Assembly: GCF_004310425.1 (NCBI RefSeq)
Contig: NZ_SIUB01000002.1
Span: 62,001 to 126,000, forward strand
Direction: 5' to 3'
Length of the DNA stretch: 64,000 nt
Source: Hansschlegelia quercus
Lineage (GTDB): Bacteria > Pseudomonadota > Alphaproteobacteria > Rhizobiales > Methylopilaceae
The position numbers were made by a program, and so were the translations under genes. This document shows positions 19,912 to 30,501 of this stretch, piece by piece. How positions within the stretch are numbered: the stretch's first letter is position 1; each line of letters opens with the position of its first letter. The notes under the pieces were generated by a model, which made no database searches, had not been told where the DNA came from, and was given only the letters and a program-made list of their open reading frames with translations.

Positions 19912-21171
19912 TCACCCACGCGGGCGCAGCAGGACGTGCTTCTTGCGGCCGAGCGAGAGCTTGATGACGCCCTCCGGCGTCAGGTCGGCCTCGGTCAGAA
20001 CCGCGCGTTCGTCGGTGACCGGCTTGTCGTTGAGCCTCAGGCCCCCGCCCTTCACCTGGCGGCGGGCTTCGCCGTTCGAGGCGACGAGGCCCGCGATCTC
20101 GGAAAAGGCGCTCAGCACGCCGAGCCCCGCCACGAGCGCCGAAGCGTCGATCGCGACGGTCGGCAGCGACTGACTGAGCGCGCCTTCCTCGAATGTGGTG
20201 CGGGCGGTCGCCTCAGCCTCTTCCGCCGCGGCGCGGCCGTGGACGATGGCGGTTGCTTCGGTCGCCAGGACCTTTTTCGCCTCGTTGATCTCGGCGCCGC
20301 CGAGCGCGCCCAGACGTTCAATCTCGGCGACGGGAAGGTCCGTAAACAGCTTCAGGAAGCGGACGACGTCGTCGTCCTCGGTGTTCCGCCAGTACTGCCA
20401 AAACACGTATGGGGAGGCCATGTCCGCGTTGAGCCACACCGCGCCTCCGGCGGTCTTGCCCATCTTGGCGCCGGAGGAGGTGGTGATCAGCGGGCAGGTG
20501 AGGGCGAACAGCCCCGCGCCGTCGACGCGGCGGCCGAGCTCGATGCCGTTGACGATGTTCCCCCACTGGTCCGAACCGCCCATCTGAAGCCGGCAACCGT
20601 AGCGGCGGCTCAGCTCCAGGAAGTCGTAGGCCTGCAGGATCATGTAGTTGAATTCGAGGAAAGAGAACGGCTGCTCCTGCTCAAGCCGCGACTTCACGCT
20701 GTCGAAGGACAGCATGCGATTGACCGAAAAGTGCCGGCCGATCTCGCGCAGGAACGGAACGTATTCGAGCCTGTCGAGCCACTCCGCGTTGTCGACCATG
20801 ATCGCGTCCGTTTCGGCCTCGCCGAAGGTCATGAACTGCGTGAAGACTGATTTGATCGTCTCCTTGTTCGCAGCGATCTGCGCGTCGTCGAGCAGCGGAC
20901 GCTGCTCGTTGCGGAAGGAGGGGTCTCCGACCTTGGTCGTGCCGCCGCCCATCAGCACGATCGGCTTGTGCCCGGTCTGCTGGAGCCTGCGCAGCATCAT
21001 GATGTTCGCCATGTGCCCGACATGCAGGCTCGGCGCGGTCAGGTCGTAGCCGATATAGGCCGTGATCGGCCCGTCGAGGGCGAGCGCATCCAGCGCCGCG
21101 GCGTCGGACGCCTGATGGATCTGGCCGCGCTCTTCGAGGAGACGCAGGAAATCGGATTTGTAGGCGGTCAT
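19912..21171 (-). CDS. tyrS: tyrosyl-tRNA synthetase
   Basis: TyrS charges tRNA-Tyr in the cytoplasm. The class I signature appears as HVGHM (residues 50-54), and the KMSKS loop as KMGKT (236-240). A C-terminal S4 RNA-binding domain (about 355-419) contains [11 protein letters not shown] chose ATG 21171 ([16 protein letters not shown], 419 residues). Upstream in-frame codons would extend into the divergent anmK promoter. It forms the divergent pair with anmK often seen in Hyphomicrobiales. Confidence 0.96.
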   Translation of the reverse strand: MTAYKSDFLRLLEERGQIHQASDAAALDALALDGPITAYIGYDLTAPSLHVGHMANIMMLRRLQQTGHKPIVLMGGGTTKVGDPSFRNEQRPLLDDAQIAANKETIKSVFTQFMTFGEAETDAIMVDNAEWLDRLEYVPFLREIGRHFSVNRMLSFDSVKSRLEQEQPFSFLEFNYMILQAYDFLELSRRYGCRLQMGGSDQWGNIVNGIELGRRVDGAGLFALTCPLITTSSGAKMGKTAGGAVWLNADMASPYVFWQYWRNTEDDDVVRFLKLFTDLPVAEIERLGALGGAEINEAKKVLATEATAIVHGRAAAEEAEATARTTFEEGALSQSLPTVAIDASALVAGLGVLSAFSEIAGLVASNGEARRQVKGGGLRLNDKPVTDERAVLTEADLTPEGVIKLSLGRKKHVLLRPRG

Positions 21172-21257
21172 CGGATGCTTGCGTCTTTGATCGGGGCGTC
21201 CGGATTCCATGTTTTCGGTGCAAAGTCACTTCGAAGTTGGATTCGGAGAGCTTTCCC

Positions 21258-22343
21258 ATGCGCGCGATCGGGCTGATGAGCGGCACGTCGTTCGATGGCG
21301 TCGACGTCGCGCTAGTCGAGACTGACGGCGAGCGGATCGAGCGGTTCGGACCGAGCTTCTATCGCGCCTACCGGCCGGAGGAGCGCGCGGTGCTGGCGAG
21401 GGCGCTCTCCGACGCCGTCGCGGTCGGCGAGCGGCGCGAGCGGCCGGGCGCGCTGGTCGAGGCGGAAGACATCGTCACCCGCGCGCACGCTGAAGCCGTC
21501 GAAGCCTTTGTGAGCGCGCATGGCGGAGATGCGGAGATCGTCGGCTTCCACGGCCAGACCGTGCTTCACCGTCCGGATCAAAGGCTTACCGTGCAGATCG
21601 GCGACGGCGCCGCGCTGGCGCGCCGGCTCGGCCTGCCGGTCGTCTACGATTTCCGTGCGGCGGATGTCGCCGCAGGCGGGCAGGGCGCGCCGCTGGCGCC
21701 GACCATTCATCCCGTGCTGACGCGCGATCTCGATCTGAAGCGGCCGCTCGCGGTGCTCAATCTCGGTGGCGTCGGCAATGTCACCTTTATCGGCGAAGAC
21801 GGAGCCTTGGTTGCGTTTGATACCGGGCCGGCAAACGCCCTGATGGACGACCGCCTGTTCCGCGAGACAGGCGAGGCCTTCGACCGCGACGGCGCGATCG
21901 CGGCGTCCGGCCGCGTCGACGAGGCCGTCGTCGCGACACTGATGGCTCATCCGTATTTCGAAAAGGCGCCGCCAAAGTCGCTCGACCGCAACGATTTCGA
22001 CGCCTCGCCAACGGAAGGCCTGCCGCTTGCCGACGCGCTGGCGACGCTTGCGGCGTTCACGGCGGCCTCCGTCGCAGCGGCTGGAGCTCGACTGCCGAAG
22101 CCGCCCGCGACATGGATCGTTGCCGGCGGCGGCGCGCGCAATCCGACCTTGATGGGAATGCTGCGCGAGAGGCTGGGCGCTGACATCAGGACCGCGGACG
22201 ATGTCGGCCTGTCCGCCGACGCGCTGGAGGCGCAGGCCTTTGCGGTGCTGGCCGTGCGCAGCTTCAGGGGGTTGCCGTTGACCTATCCCGGCACGACTGG
22301 CGCGCCCCGGCCGATGACCGGCGGGGTATTGGCGCTACCCTGA
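21258..22343 (+). CDS. anmK: anhydro-N-acetylmuramic acid kinase
   Basis: AnmK phosphorylates 1,6-anhydro-MurNAc recovered from cell-wall turnover, with opening of the anhydro ring. The N-terminal motif GLMSGTSFDGVDVAL is diagnostic. VIVG-like FHGQTVLHRP, NLGGVGNVTFI and FDTGPANALMDD follow in order. GGAGAG lies 7 nt before ATG 21258, giving 361 residues, a normal length. It is divergent from tyrS and ends 4 nt from the convergent small gene at 22348. Confidence 0.95.
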   Translation: MRAIGLMSGTSFDGVDVALVETDGERIERFGPSFYRAYRPEERAVLARALSDAVAVGERRERPGALVEAEDIVTRAHAEAVEAFVSAHGGDAEIVGFHGQTVLHRPDQRLTVQIGDGAALARRLGLPVVYDFRAADVAAGGQGAPLAPTIHPVLTRDLDLKRPLAVLNLGGVGNVTFIGEDGALVAFDTGPANALMDDRLFRETGEAFDRDGAIAASGRVDEAVVATLMAHPYFEKAPPKSLDRNDFDASPTEGLPLADALATLAAFTAASVAAAGARLPKPPATWIVAGGGARNPTLMGMLRERLGADIRTADDVGLSADALEAQAFAVLAVRSFRGLPLTYPGTTGAPRPMTGGVLALP

Positions 22344-22347
22344 GCCC

Positions 22348-22809
22348 TTACGACTTCGGGCGAGGCGGCGAGGAAAGCCAATAAACCGGCTCGAAATCGA
22401 GTCCCGGCTCACGGTCCCAAGCAGCGAACCAGGTTCCGGCAGATTTGTAGGCTTCCGCGGCGATGAACTCAGCATCGTTCAAAAAACCGCAGACGACCAG
22501 CGCCGTATCCGCGGGAGCGCTTTCGATTGGCTGCCATCCATCTGTAACGGCGACCAATGCCGCCGTCTCGGCCTCTTTCTCGCGCGCGTAGATCGCAAGA
22601 TCGGCGATGTACGCCAGCGTCTCGAGAGAGGACGGATTGTCCCCGTCGGCTATCGCCGCGACGAAAGGCGCAACCACCTTCCAGTCGCTTCGCAGGATGC
22701 TGACGCGCTTCGCCATCATCTCTGCGACACGCCGCATCACGGCGATCTGCTCGCTCGTCGGCTGAGGTCTGGGAGGCCCGGCCTTTTTCCAGAAACGCGC
22801 GATGCCCAT
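22348..22809 (-). CDS. hypothetical protein with DUF551-like C-terminal segment
   Basis: The 153-residue product is unrecognised as a whole. Its N-terminal two-thirds are helical and charged (EQIAVMRRVAEMMAKR). The C-terminal part reads GWQPIESAPADTALVVCGF ... FEPVYWLSSPPRP, which resembles the DUF551 pattern (WQPIETAPKDG ... PTHWMPLP) common in phage and bacterial small proteins. AGGGA lies upstream of ATG 22809. It may be co-transcribed behind the hydrolase gene at 22853. No function can be assigned. Confidence 0.65.
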   Translation of the reverse strand: MGIARFWKKAGPPRPQPTSEQIAVMRRVAEMMAKRVSILRSDWKVVAPFVAAIADGDNPSSLETLAYIADLAIYAREKEAETAALVAVTDGWQPIESAPADTALVVCGFLNDAEFIAAEAYKSAGTWFAAWDREPGLDFEPVYWLSSPPRPKS

Positions 22810-22852
22810 TGCAGTCCCTAACGGCAGGTGGGCTCGTTGACCTCGGGGTTCA

Positions 22853-23554
22853 TTAAGCCGCGTCCTCGCCGTCCGGCGCGGGCAACTGCGCCGCCGGAGC
22901 CGTCTTTTCCGCGACCGGCCCGAGCCGCTTGTCGAGATAGGTGTTCACCTCGACCAGAAGCTCGTCGACGCGGTTTTCGAAGAAGTGGTTCGCGCCGGGG
23001 ATCACCGCCTGATCGATGACGATGCCGCGCTGCGTCTTCAGCTTCTCGATAAGAATCTGGACGTCCTTCATCGGCGCGACTCGGTCCTGGTCGCCATGGA
23101 CGAACAGGCCGGAGGACGGGCAGGGCGCGAGGAACGAGAAGTCGAAGCGGTTCGCGGGCGGGGCGATCGAAATGAAGCCCTCGACCTCGGGACGGCGCAT
23201 CAGAAGCTGCATGCCGATCCACGCGCCGAAGGAGACGCCGGCGATCCAGCAGGCGCGCGCGTCCGGGTTCAGGCTCTGCGCCCAGTCGAGCGCGGAGGCG
23301 GCGTCCGAGAGCTCGCCCGAGCCGTGGTCGAACGCGCCCTGGCTACGGCCGACGCCGCGGAAGTTGAAGCGAAGGACGGAGAACCCCCGGTTCAGGAAGG
23401 CGTAGTAGAGATTGTAGACGATCTGGTTGTTCATCGTGCCCCCGAATTGCGGGTGGGGGTGCAGGATGAGCGCGATCGGCGCGCGCCGCGTCTTCGCCGG
23501 ATGGTAACGGCCCTCGAGCCTGCCGGCGGGGCCGCTGAAGATAACCTCGGGCAT
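22853..23554 (-). CDS. alpha/beta hydrolase
   Basis: This 233-residue protein has an alpha/beta-hydrolase fold: the early strand-loop HPHPQFGGTMNN, the nucleophile elbow GVSFGAW (Ser108), an acid in HGDQDRVAP and the likely catalytic His in GANHFF. Proteins of this type are commonly encoded beside the cysteine desulfurase of the suf region in Hyphomicrobiales; substrate unknown. AAGGAT precedes ATG 23554. It diverges from the desulfurase gene over a 161-nt shared upstream region. Confidence 0.85.
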   Translation of the reverse strand: MPEVIFSGPAGRLEGRYHPAKTRRAPIALILHPHPQFGGTMNNQIVYNLYYAFLNRGFSVLRFNFRGVGRSQGAFDHGSGELSDAASALDWAQSLNPDARACWIAGVSFGAWIGMQLLMRRPEVEGFISIAPPANRFDFSFLAPCPSSGLFVHGDQDRVAPMKDVQILIEKLKTQRGIVIDQAVIPGANHFFENRVDELLVEVNTYLDKRLGPVAEKTAPAAQLPAPDGEDAA

Positions 23555-23715
23555 TCCAGATCCTTGAGTGCTCGCCGCGATGCGCGGCGGTCGCGCGCGG
23601 ACTTTGGCCCTTTGAAGGCCGGCCGCCTTGCGCCGTCAATCGGACGTCTCTAGCACGGAAGGGCCGTGGCAAGGCAAGGTTCACGGCGCGGCGCTTGAGG
23701 GAGCGCAGAGCAGCC

Positions 23716-24897
23716 ATGGCCGCAACCCGTCTCTATCTCGATCACAACGCCACCACAGTCGTGCGGCCGTCCGTCGTCGCGCGCATGGCCGACGTGCTGG
23801 CGCTGACCGGCAACCCGTCGTCGATCCACGCGGAGGGGCGGGCGAAACGGCGCGTCATTGAAGACGCCCGCCGCGAGGTCGCAAATCTCGTCGGCGCCGA
23901 CACAGCCTGCGTCACCTTCACGAGCGGCGGCACCGAGGCTTCCAATCTCGCGCTCACCCCGACGATCCGCGACCCGCGCGACCCGCGGCCCGTGACGCGC
24001 CTGTTCGTGTCGGCGGTCGAGCATCCCGCGGTCGCCGCCGGCGCGCGCTTTCCTCGCGAGGCCGTGGAGACCATCCCGGTGGATCACAACGGCGTTATCG
24101 ACCTCTCGGCGCTCGATCGCGCTTTGTCGTCCCATGCGACGGCGAAGCCGGAGGAGCGCTCGATTTTGGCGCTGATGGCCGCGAACAATGAGACCGGAGT
24201 GATCCAGCCGGTGGCAGAGGCCGCCCGGATCGTGAAGGCGCATGGCGGGCTGGTTCATGTCGACGCCGTGCAGGCGGTGGGCAAGATCCCCGTCGGAATC
24301 GGGGCGCTCGGCTGCGACTTCCTCGCGCTCGCGGCTCACAAGTTCGGCGGCCCGGCGGGCGTCGGCGCGCTGGTGCGCGCGCATGAGGGCCTGCATGTCG
24401 CGGAAGCGGTGGTGCGGGGCGGCGGGCAGGAGAAGGGATGGCGCGGCGGCACGGAGAATGCGGCCGGCGTCGCAGGCCTTGGCGTCGCGGCGACGGAAGC
24501 GCTCGCTGGGCTCGACGCTTTCGCAAAGCTGGCCGAAATCCGCGACGAGTTCGAGGCTGGACTGGCCCGTCTCGGCCCCGTCACCATCTTCGGGGCCGGC
24601 GCGCCCCGGCTCCCCAACACGTCGTGCTTCGCCGCGCCCGGAATCGCATCGTCCACCGCGATGATCGCTCTCGATCTCGCCGGGATCGCCGTTTCCGCGG
24701 GATCGGCCTGTTCTTCGGGCAAAACCAAGGCGTCGCCGGTGCTTGACGCAATGGGCGTCGATCACGATCTGTCGACAGGGATGCTGCGGATCAGCTTCGG
24801 CTGGACATCGACCAGCGAGGACGCTTCGCGCTTCCTCGATGCATGGGCGGAGATCGCGCGGCGCGCGAACCAGACTCGTCCGGCGTCGGTCGCGTAA
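23716..24897 (+). CDS. cysteine desulfurase (NifS/IscS type)
   Basis: The enzyme removes sulfur from cysteine with PLP and delivers it for Fe-S cluster assembly. The 393-residue product starts MAATRLYLDHNATT, binds PLP through Lys209 (AAHKFGGPAG), and has the sulfur-accepting loop SAGSACSSGK with Cys332, a class I (NifS/IscS-like) loop. It is the first gene of the suf block and is distinct from the SufS-type enzyme at 28858. GAGGGAG lies 11 nt before ATG 23716. It could be named iscS or nifS; I leave the symbol open. Confidence 0.92.
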   Translation: MAATRLYLDHNATTVVRPSVVARMADVLALTGNPSSIHAEGRAKRRVIEDARREVANLVGADTACVTFTSGGTEASNLALTPTIRDPRDPRPVTRLFVSAVEHPAVAAGARFPREAVETIPVDHNGVIDLSALDRALSSHATAKPEERSILALMAANNETGVIQPVAEAARIVKAHGGLVHVDAVQAVGKIPVGIGALGCDFLALAAHKFGGPAGVGALVRAHEGLHVAEAVVRGGGQEKGWRGGTENAAGVAGLGVAATEALAGLDAFAKLAEIRDEFEAGLARLGPVTIFGAGAPRLPNTSCFAAPGIASSTAMIALDLAGIAVSAGSACSSGKTKASPVLDAMGVDHDLSTGMLRISFGWTSTSEDASRFLDAWAEIARRANQTRPASVA

Positions 24898-24993
24898 AAC
24901 GCGGCGACAAGGCGTTTCTATGAGACGCCCGCCCTGCTAGAAGCCTTCTAACGAAAGTCGCGAGACCGCCCGCGGCCGAGGAGCAAAAAGAGA

Positions 24994-26463
<1,470 letters not shown>

Positions 26464-26473
26464 TCGATAGCGC

Positions 26474-26578
26474 GTCATCCCGGCCGACCATCAGGTCGAT
26501 CCGGGATCGTACGCAGGATATGGCGTCCTTTTCGGAGGACGATCCCGGCTCGCAGGCTTCGCCAGCGTCCGGGATGAC
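26474..26578. repeat. REP/BIME-like palindromic element, copy 1
   Basis: The element is bounded by GTCATCCCGG (26474-26483) and its complement CCGGGATGAC (26569-26578). Inside are two further half-sites (CCGGGATCG and CGATCCCGG), so the RNA can form two hairpins or one long stem. A related copy lies at 28689-28787. It fills the sufB-sufC gap and may act on mRNA stability or as a weak terminator. Confidence 0.8.
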
Positions 26579-26599
26579 GATAATGGGAAACGGGAAGAA

Positions 26600-27352
26600 A
26601 TGCTCTCCATCCAGAACCTGCACGCCTCCATCGAGGACAAGGAGATCCTTCGCGGGCTCACCCTCGACGTGAAAGCGGGCGAGGTCCATGCGATCATGGG
26701 TCCGAACGGCTCGGGCAAGTCGACGCTGAGCTATGTGCTCGCGGGCAAGGACGACTACGAAGTCACGGCGGGCTCGGCGTCGCTCGACGGGCAGGACCTG
26801 TTCGCGCTGGAGCCGGACGAGCGGGCGGCTGCGGGCCTGTTCCTCGCCTTCCAGTACCCGCTGGAGATCCCCGGCGTCGCCACGATGACCTTCCTGAAGA
26901 CCGCGCTGAACGCCCAGCGCCGCGCCCGCGGCGAGGCGGAGCTGCCGACGCCGGCCTTCATCAAGCTGGTGCGCGAAAAGGCCGACGGCCTCGGCATCTC
27001 GACGGACATGCTCAAGCGCGGTCTCAACGTCGGCTTTTCCGGCGGCGAGAAGAAGCGCAACGAAGTCCTGCAGATGGCGCTGCTCGAGCCGAAGCTCTGC
27101 GTGCTCGACGAGACCGACAGCGGCCTGGACATCGACGCGCTGAAGGTGGTCGCCGAGGGCGTCAACGCGCTCCGCGCGCAGGACCGCAGCTTCGTCGTCA
27201 TCACGCATTATCAGCGCCTGCTCGACCACATCCGTCCCGACGTCGTCCACGTGATGTCGAAGGGCCGCATCGTGCGCACCGGCGGGCCGGAGCTCGCCCA
27301 CGAGCTCGAAGCCCGCGGATACGCGGACTACATCTCCGACGAAGCCGCTTGA
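26600..27352 (+). CDS. sufC: Fe-S cluster assembly ATPase SufC
   Basis: SufC is the ABC-type ATPase of the SufBC2D scaffold complex. Walker A GPNGSGKST is at residues 34-42. The signature reads FSGGEKKRNEVLQ and Walker B is LCVLDETDSGLDIDAL, which is the SufC-specific form. The 250-residue length is usual. The sufD start lies 14 nt after its stop. Confidence 0.97.
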   Translation: MLSIQNLHASIEDKEILRGLTLDVKAGEVHAIMGPNGSGKSTLSYVLAGKDDYEVTAGSASLDGQDLFALEPDERAAAGLFLAFQYPLEIPGVATMTFLKTALNAQRRARGEAELPTPAFIKLVREKADGLGISTDMLKRGLNVGFSGGEKKRNEVLQMALLEPKLCVLDETDSGLDIDALKVVAEGVNALRAQDRSFVVITHYQRLLDHIRPDVVHVMSKGRIVRTGGPELAHELEARGYADYISDEAA

Positions 27353-27366
27353 GGACCGACCACGCG

Positions 27367-28680
27367 ATGAACGCGGAAGTCCGCCCCATACGCACCGCCG
27401 CCGAGACCGGCCTGATCGACGCTTTCGAGCGCGCCCGCTCCGCGCAAGCCGGCGGCGAGGCCGCGCGCGCGATCCGCGAGGAGGCGTTTTCGGGCGTCGT
27501 CGCGCGCGGTCTGCCGAACCGGCGCGTCGAGGAATGGAAGTACACCGACCTCCGTGCGCTGATGCGCGAGGCGCAGCCGATCGCGGAAGGCGCGACCGAA
27601 GCCGACGTCTCCGCCGCGAGGAGCCTGCTGCCGCTCCAAGAGGTCGACGCGCTCCGGCTGGTGTTCGTCAACGGCGCTTTCGCTGAGCTTCTTTCGGCGA
27701 TCGACGCTCCCCAGGGCGTGACGATCACGCCGTTCGCCCATGCGCTGCAATCCGATGCGCGGGCCGCGCTGACGCTCGCTGGCGCGCCCCAGGGCGACGC
27801 CGCGGTCGCGCTCAACACGGCCTTCGTGACGAGCGGCGTGACGATCACGGTCGCCGCCGGTACCAAGGTCGCCAGGCCGATCCACATCGCCAACGTCCAG
27901 ACCGGCCCGGGTCACGCGGCCTACGGCCGCGTGCTTGTGACGATCGGGGAGGGCGCGGAAGCGACCCTGATTGAAAGCTTCTCCGGCGATTCCGGCGGCC
28001 ATCAGGTCAACAGCACCGTCGGGCTGACGCTTGGCGACGATTCCAAGGCGACGCTGATCAAGCTGCAGGACGAAGGCTTCGGCACGCTGCATCTCGCGAC
28101 GCTCGCGGCGACGCTCGGCGCGCGCGCCGAGCTGAAGACTGTTGCGCTGACGGCAGGCGCGGCGGCCTCCCGCCAGCAGATCTATCTCGGCTTCAAGGGC
28201 GCGAAGGCCACCGCCGACCTGACGGGCGCGGGCTTCGCCGGAGCGCGTCGCCACCTCGACACGACGCTGGTCGTCGAGCACGACGCCGTCGGCTGCACGA
28301 GCCGCGAGACGTTCAAGACCGCGCTCGACGGCGAGGCGCGCTCGGTGTTCCAGGGCAAGATCGTCGTGAGGCCGGGCGCCCAGAAGACCGACGGCAAGAT
28401 GATGGCCAAGGCTCTGCTGCTCTCCGAAGGCGCCGAGGCCGACGCCAAGCCCGAGCTCGAGATCTTCGCCGACGACGTGGTCTGCGGCCATGGCGCGACA
28501 GTCGGCGCGCTTGACGACGAGCTGCTGTTCTACCTGATGTCGCGGGGCCTTCCGAAGGTCGAGGCCGAAGCCCTGCTCGTGCAGGCCTTCGTCGGCGAGG
28601 TGCTCGAGTCGATCGAGATCGAACCGCTTCGCGAGGCGCTCGTCGCGCGGTCGGAGCGCTGGCTGGTGGCGCGGGACTGA
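27367..28680 (+). CDS. sufD: Fe-S cluster assembly protein SufD
   Basis: SufD pairs with SufB in the scaffold complex and helps acquire iron. The 437-residue product contains the N-terminal segment LPNRRVEEWKYTDLRALM, the central beta-helix, and FQGKIVVRPGAQKTDGKMMAKALLLSEGAEADAKPELEIFADDVVCGHGATVG, quoted here only as the conserved C-terminal core around residues 325-380. ATG 27367 follows a GAGGA motif. A palindromic repeat separates it from sufS. Confidence 0.95.
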   Translation: MNAEVRPIRTAAETGLIDAFERARSAQAGGEAARAIREEAFSGVVARGLPNRRVEEWKYTDLRALMREAQPIAEGATEADVSAARSLLPLQEVDALRLVFVNGAFAELLSAIDAPQGVTITPFAHALQSDARAALTLAGAPQGDAAVALNTAFVTSGVTITVAAGTKVARPIHIANVQTGPGHAAYGRVLVTIGEGAEATLIESFSGDSGGHQVNSTVGLTLGDDSKATLIKLQDEGFGTLHLATLAATLGARAELKTVALTAGAAASRQQIYLGFKGAKATADLTGAGFAGARRHLDTTLVVEHDAVGCTSRETFKTALDGEARSVFQGKIVVRPGAQKTDGKMMAKALLLSEGAEADAKPELEIFADDVVCGHGATVGALDDELLFYLMSRGLPKVEAEALLVQAFVGEVLESIEIEPLREALVARSERWLVARD

Positions 28681-28688
28681 CGTGAAGC

Positions 28689-28787
28689 GTCATCCCGGTC
28701 GAGCGAAGCGAGAGCCGGGATCGCGTGCTGGATCGAGCGCTTCTTCCTGATGACGATCCCGGGTCGCCTACGGCCGTCCGGGATGAC
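28689..28787. repeat. REP/BIME-like palindromic element, copy 2
   Basis: It has the same terminal repeats as the copy at 26474-26578 (GTCATCCCGG at 28689-28698, CCGGGATGAC at 28778-28787) and the same inner half-sites, with a different centre. It lies between sufD and sufS. Two related elements in one operon suggest insertion or duplication of a dispersed family. Confidence 0.8.
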
Positions 28788-28857
28788 GAGGGCGGCCCTG
28801 GCATCGCACTTGCCCGCTCGGCCTTGCGTTCGCGCCCCGAGCCTTTAGATCAAAGAC

Positions 28858-30111
28858 ATGTCCCTCGCTGAATCCCTCGCGCCAGTGGTGCCGACCTATG
28901 ACGTCGAGCGCCTGCGCGCCGACTTCCCCGCGCTGTCGCTGCAGATCCACGGCAAACAGCTCGTTTATCTCGATAACGGCGCATCCGCGCAGAAACCGGT
29001 CCAGGTTCTGGACCGGATGCGCTTCGCCTACGAGAACGAATATTCCAACGTTCACCGCGGCTTGCACTATCTTGCGAACGCCGCGACCGAGGCTTTCGAA
29101 GGCGCGCGCGAGAGCGTCCGCGCGTTCCTGAACGCGGGCTCAACCGACGAGATCATCTTCACGAGTTCGGCGACCTCGGCGATCAATCTCGTCGCGAACG
29201 GCGTCGGCTTGTCCGGGATCGAGGAGGGCGACGAGATCGTCCTCACGATCATGGAGCACCACTCCAACGTCGTGCCCTGGCACTTCCTGCGCGAGCGCAA
29301 GGGCGCGGTGCTGAAGTGGGTGCAGGTGCGCGAGGACGGCTCGTTCGACATCGACGCCTTCGAAGCGGCTCTGACCGAGCGCACCAAGTTCGTCGCCGTC
29401 ACGCATATGTCGAACGTGCTCGGCACTGTCGTGCCGGTGAAGGAGGTCTGCCGCATCGCGCATGAGCGCGGCGTGCCGGTGCTGGTCGACGGCAGCCAGG
29501 GCGCGGTTCATCTCGCGCCCGATGTTCGCGACATCGACTGCGACTACTACGTCCTGACCGGGCACAAGGTCTACGGACCGACCGGGATCGGCGCGCTTTA
29601 CGGCAAGCGCGAGCGGCTGGAGAAGCTCGCTCCGTTCCACGGCGGCGGCGAGATGATCCGCGACGTGAGCGAAGACAACGTCACCTATGGCGAGCCGCCG
29701 CACCGTTTTGAGGCCGGCACGCCGCCGATCGTGCAGGCGATCGGGCTCGGGGCCGGGCTCGACTACATGCGCGCCGTCGGTCTCGACGCGATCGCCGCCC
29801 ACGAAGCCAGCTTGAGCGCCTACGCGCATGAGCGGCTTGGCGCAGTCAACGCGCTGGAGATCTATGGCCGGGCGCCGGGGAAGGGCGCCATTGTGGCGTT
29901 CAACCTCAAGGGCGCGCATGCTCATGATGTCGCGACCGTGCTGGACCGCTCCGCCGTCGCCGTGCGCGCCGGCACGCACTGCGCTCAACCGCTGCTGAAG
30001 CGGCTCGGCGTGACGTCGACCTGCCGGGCGTCCTTCGCCCTTTACAACACGGTCGACGAGATCGATCGTCTCGCCGAGGCGCTGACCAAGGCGCGAGACC
30101 TGTTCGCTTGA
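28858..30111 (+). CDS. sufS: cysteine desulfurase SufS
   Basis: SufS is the class II cysteine desulfurase of the SUF pathway. The 417-residue product has DFPALS and YLDNGASAQKP near the N-terminus, the PLP lysine Lys237 in TGHKVYGPTGIG, and the active Cys375 in RAGTHCAQPLL. These features separate it from the NifS-like enzyme at 23716. It follows sufD after 177 nt filled mostly by a palindromic repeat. No sufE gene is visible in the window. Confidence 0.96.
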   Translation: MSLAESLAPVVPTYDVERLRADFPALSLQIHGKQLVYLDNGASAQKPVQVLDRMRFAYENEYSNVHRGLHYLANAATEAFEGARESVRAFLNAGSTDEIIFTSSATSAINLVANGVGLSGIEEGDEIVLTIMEHHSNVVPWHFLRERKGAVLKWVQVREDGSFDIDAFEAALTERTKFVAVTHMSNVLGTVVPVKEVCRIAHERGVPVLVDGSQGAVHLAPDVRDIDCDYYVLTGHKVYGPTGIGALYGKRERLEKLAPFHGGGEMIRDVSEDNVTYGEPPHRFEAGTPPIVQAIGLGAGLDYMRAVGLDAIAAHEASLSAYAHERLGAVNALEIYGRAPGKGAIVAFNLKGAHAHDVATVLDRSAVAVRAGTHCAQPLLKRLGVTSTCRASFALYNTVDEIDRLAEALTKARDLFA

Positions 30112-30124
30112 GAAAGGCTCGACC

Positions 30125-30490
30125 ATGAGCGACGCAGCGACGGCCGCCCAGCCGGAGACCGCATCCGCGATCCCGCCGGAGGAGCTCGACCGGCTGACCG
30201 ACGACATCGTCGGCGCGCTGAAGACCGTCTACGACCCGGAAATCCCGGTCGACATCTACGAGCTCGGGCTCGTCTACAAGATCGACATCTCCGACGATCG
30301 CGACGTCACCATCGACATGACGCTGACCGCGCCGGGTTGTCCGGTCGCGGGCGAGATGCCGGGTTGGGTGGAGAACGCGGTCGGCGCCGCGCCGGGCGTG
30401 CAGCGCGTGATCGTGAACATGGTGTTCGATCCCCCATGGGATCAGAGCCGCATGTCCGACGAGGCCCGCGTCGCCCTCGATATGTGGTGA
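30125..30490 (+). CDS. sufT: SUF-associated DUF59/MIP18 protein SufT
   Basis: SufT (MIP18/DUF59 family) assists Fe-S cluster delivery or maturation. The 121-residue product has an acidic N-terminal tail, then the DUF59 core: KTVYDPEIPVDIYELGLVY and MTLTAPGCPVAGEMPGWVENAV, with the conserved Cys in APGCP. It lies 13 nt after sufS and overlaps the likely region of the next gene's start, so it belongs to the operon. Confidence 0.93.
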   Translation: MSDAATAAQPETASAIPPEELDRLTDDIVGALKTVYDPEIPVDIYELGLVYKIDISDDRDVTIDMTLTAPGCPVAGEMPGWVENAVGAAPGVQRVIVNMVFDPPWDQSRMSDEARVALDMW

Positions 30491-30501
30491 CAAGGGTCGT
30501 G

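Noticed and set aside
21172-21257. tRNA-dependent leader (T-box) before tyrS
   Set aside because: The 86-nt divergent spacer is too short and has no T-box sequence; T-boxes are also rare in Proteobacteria.
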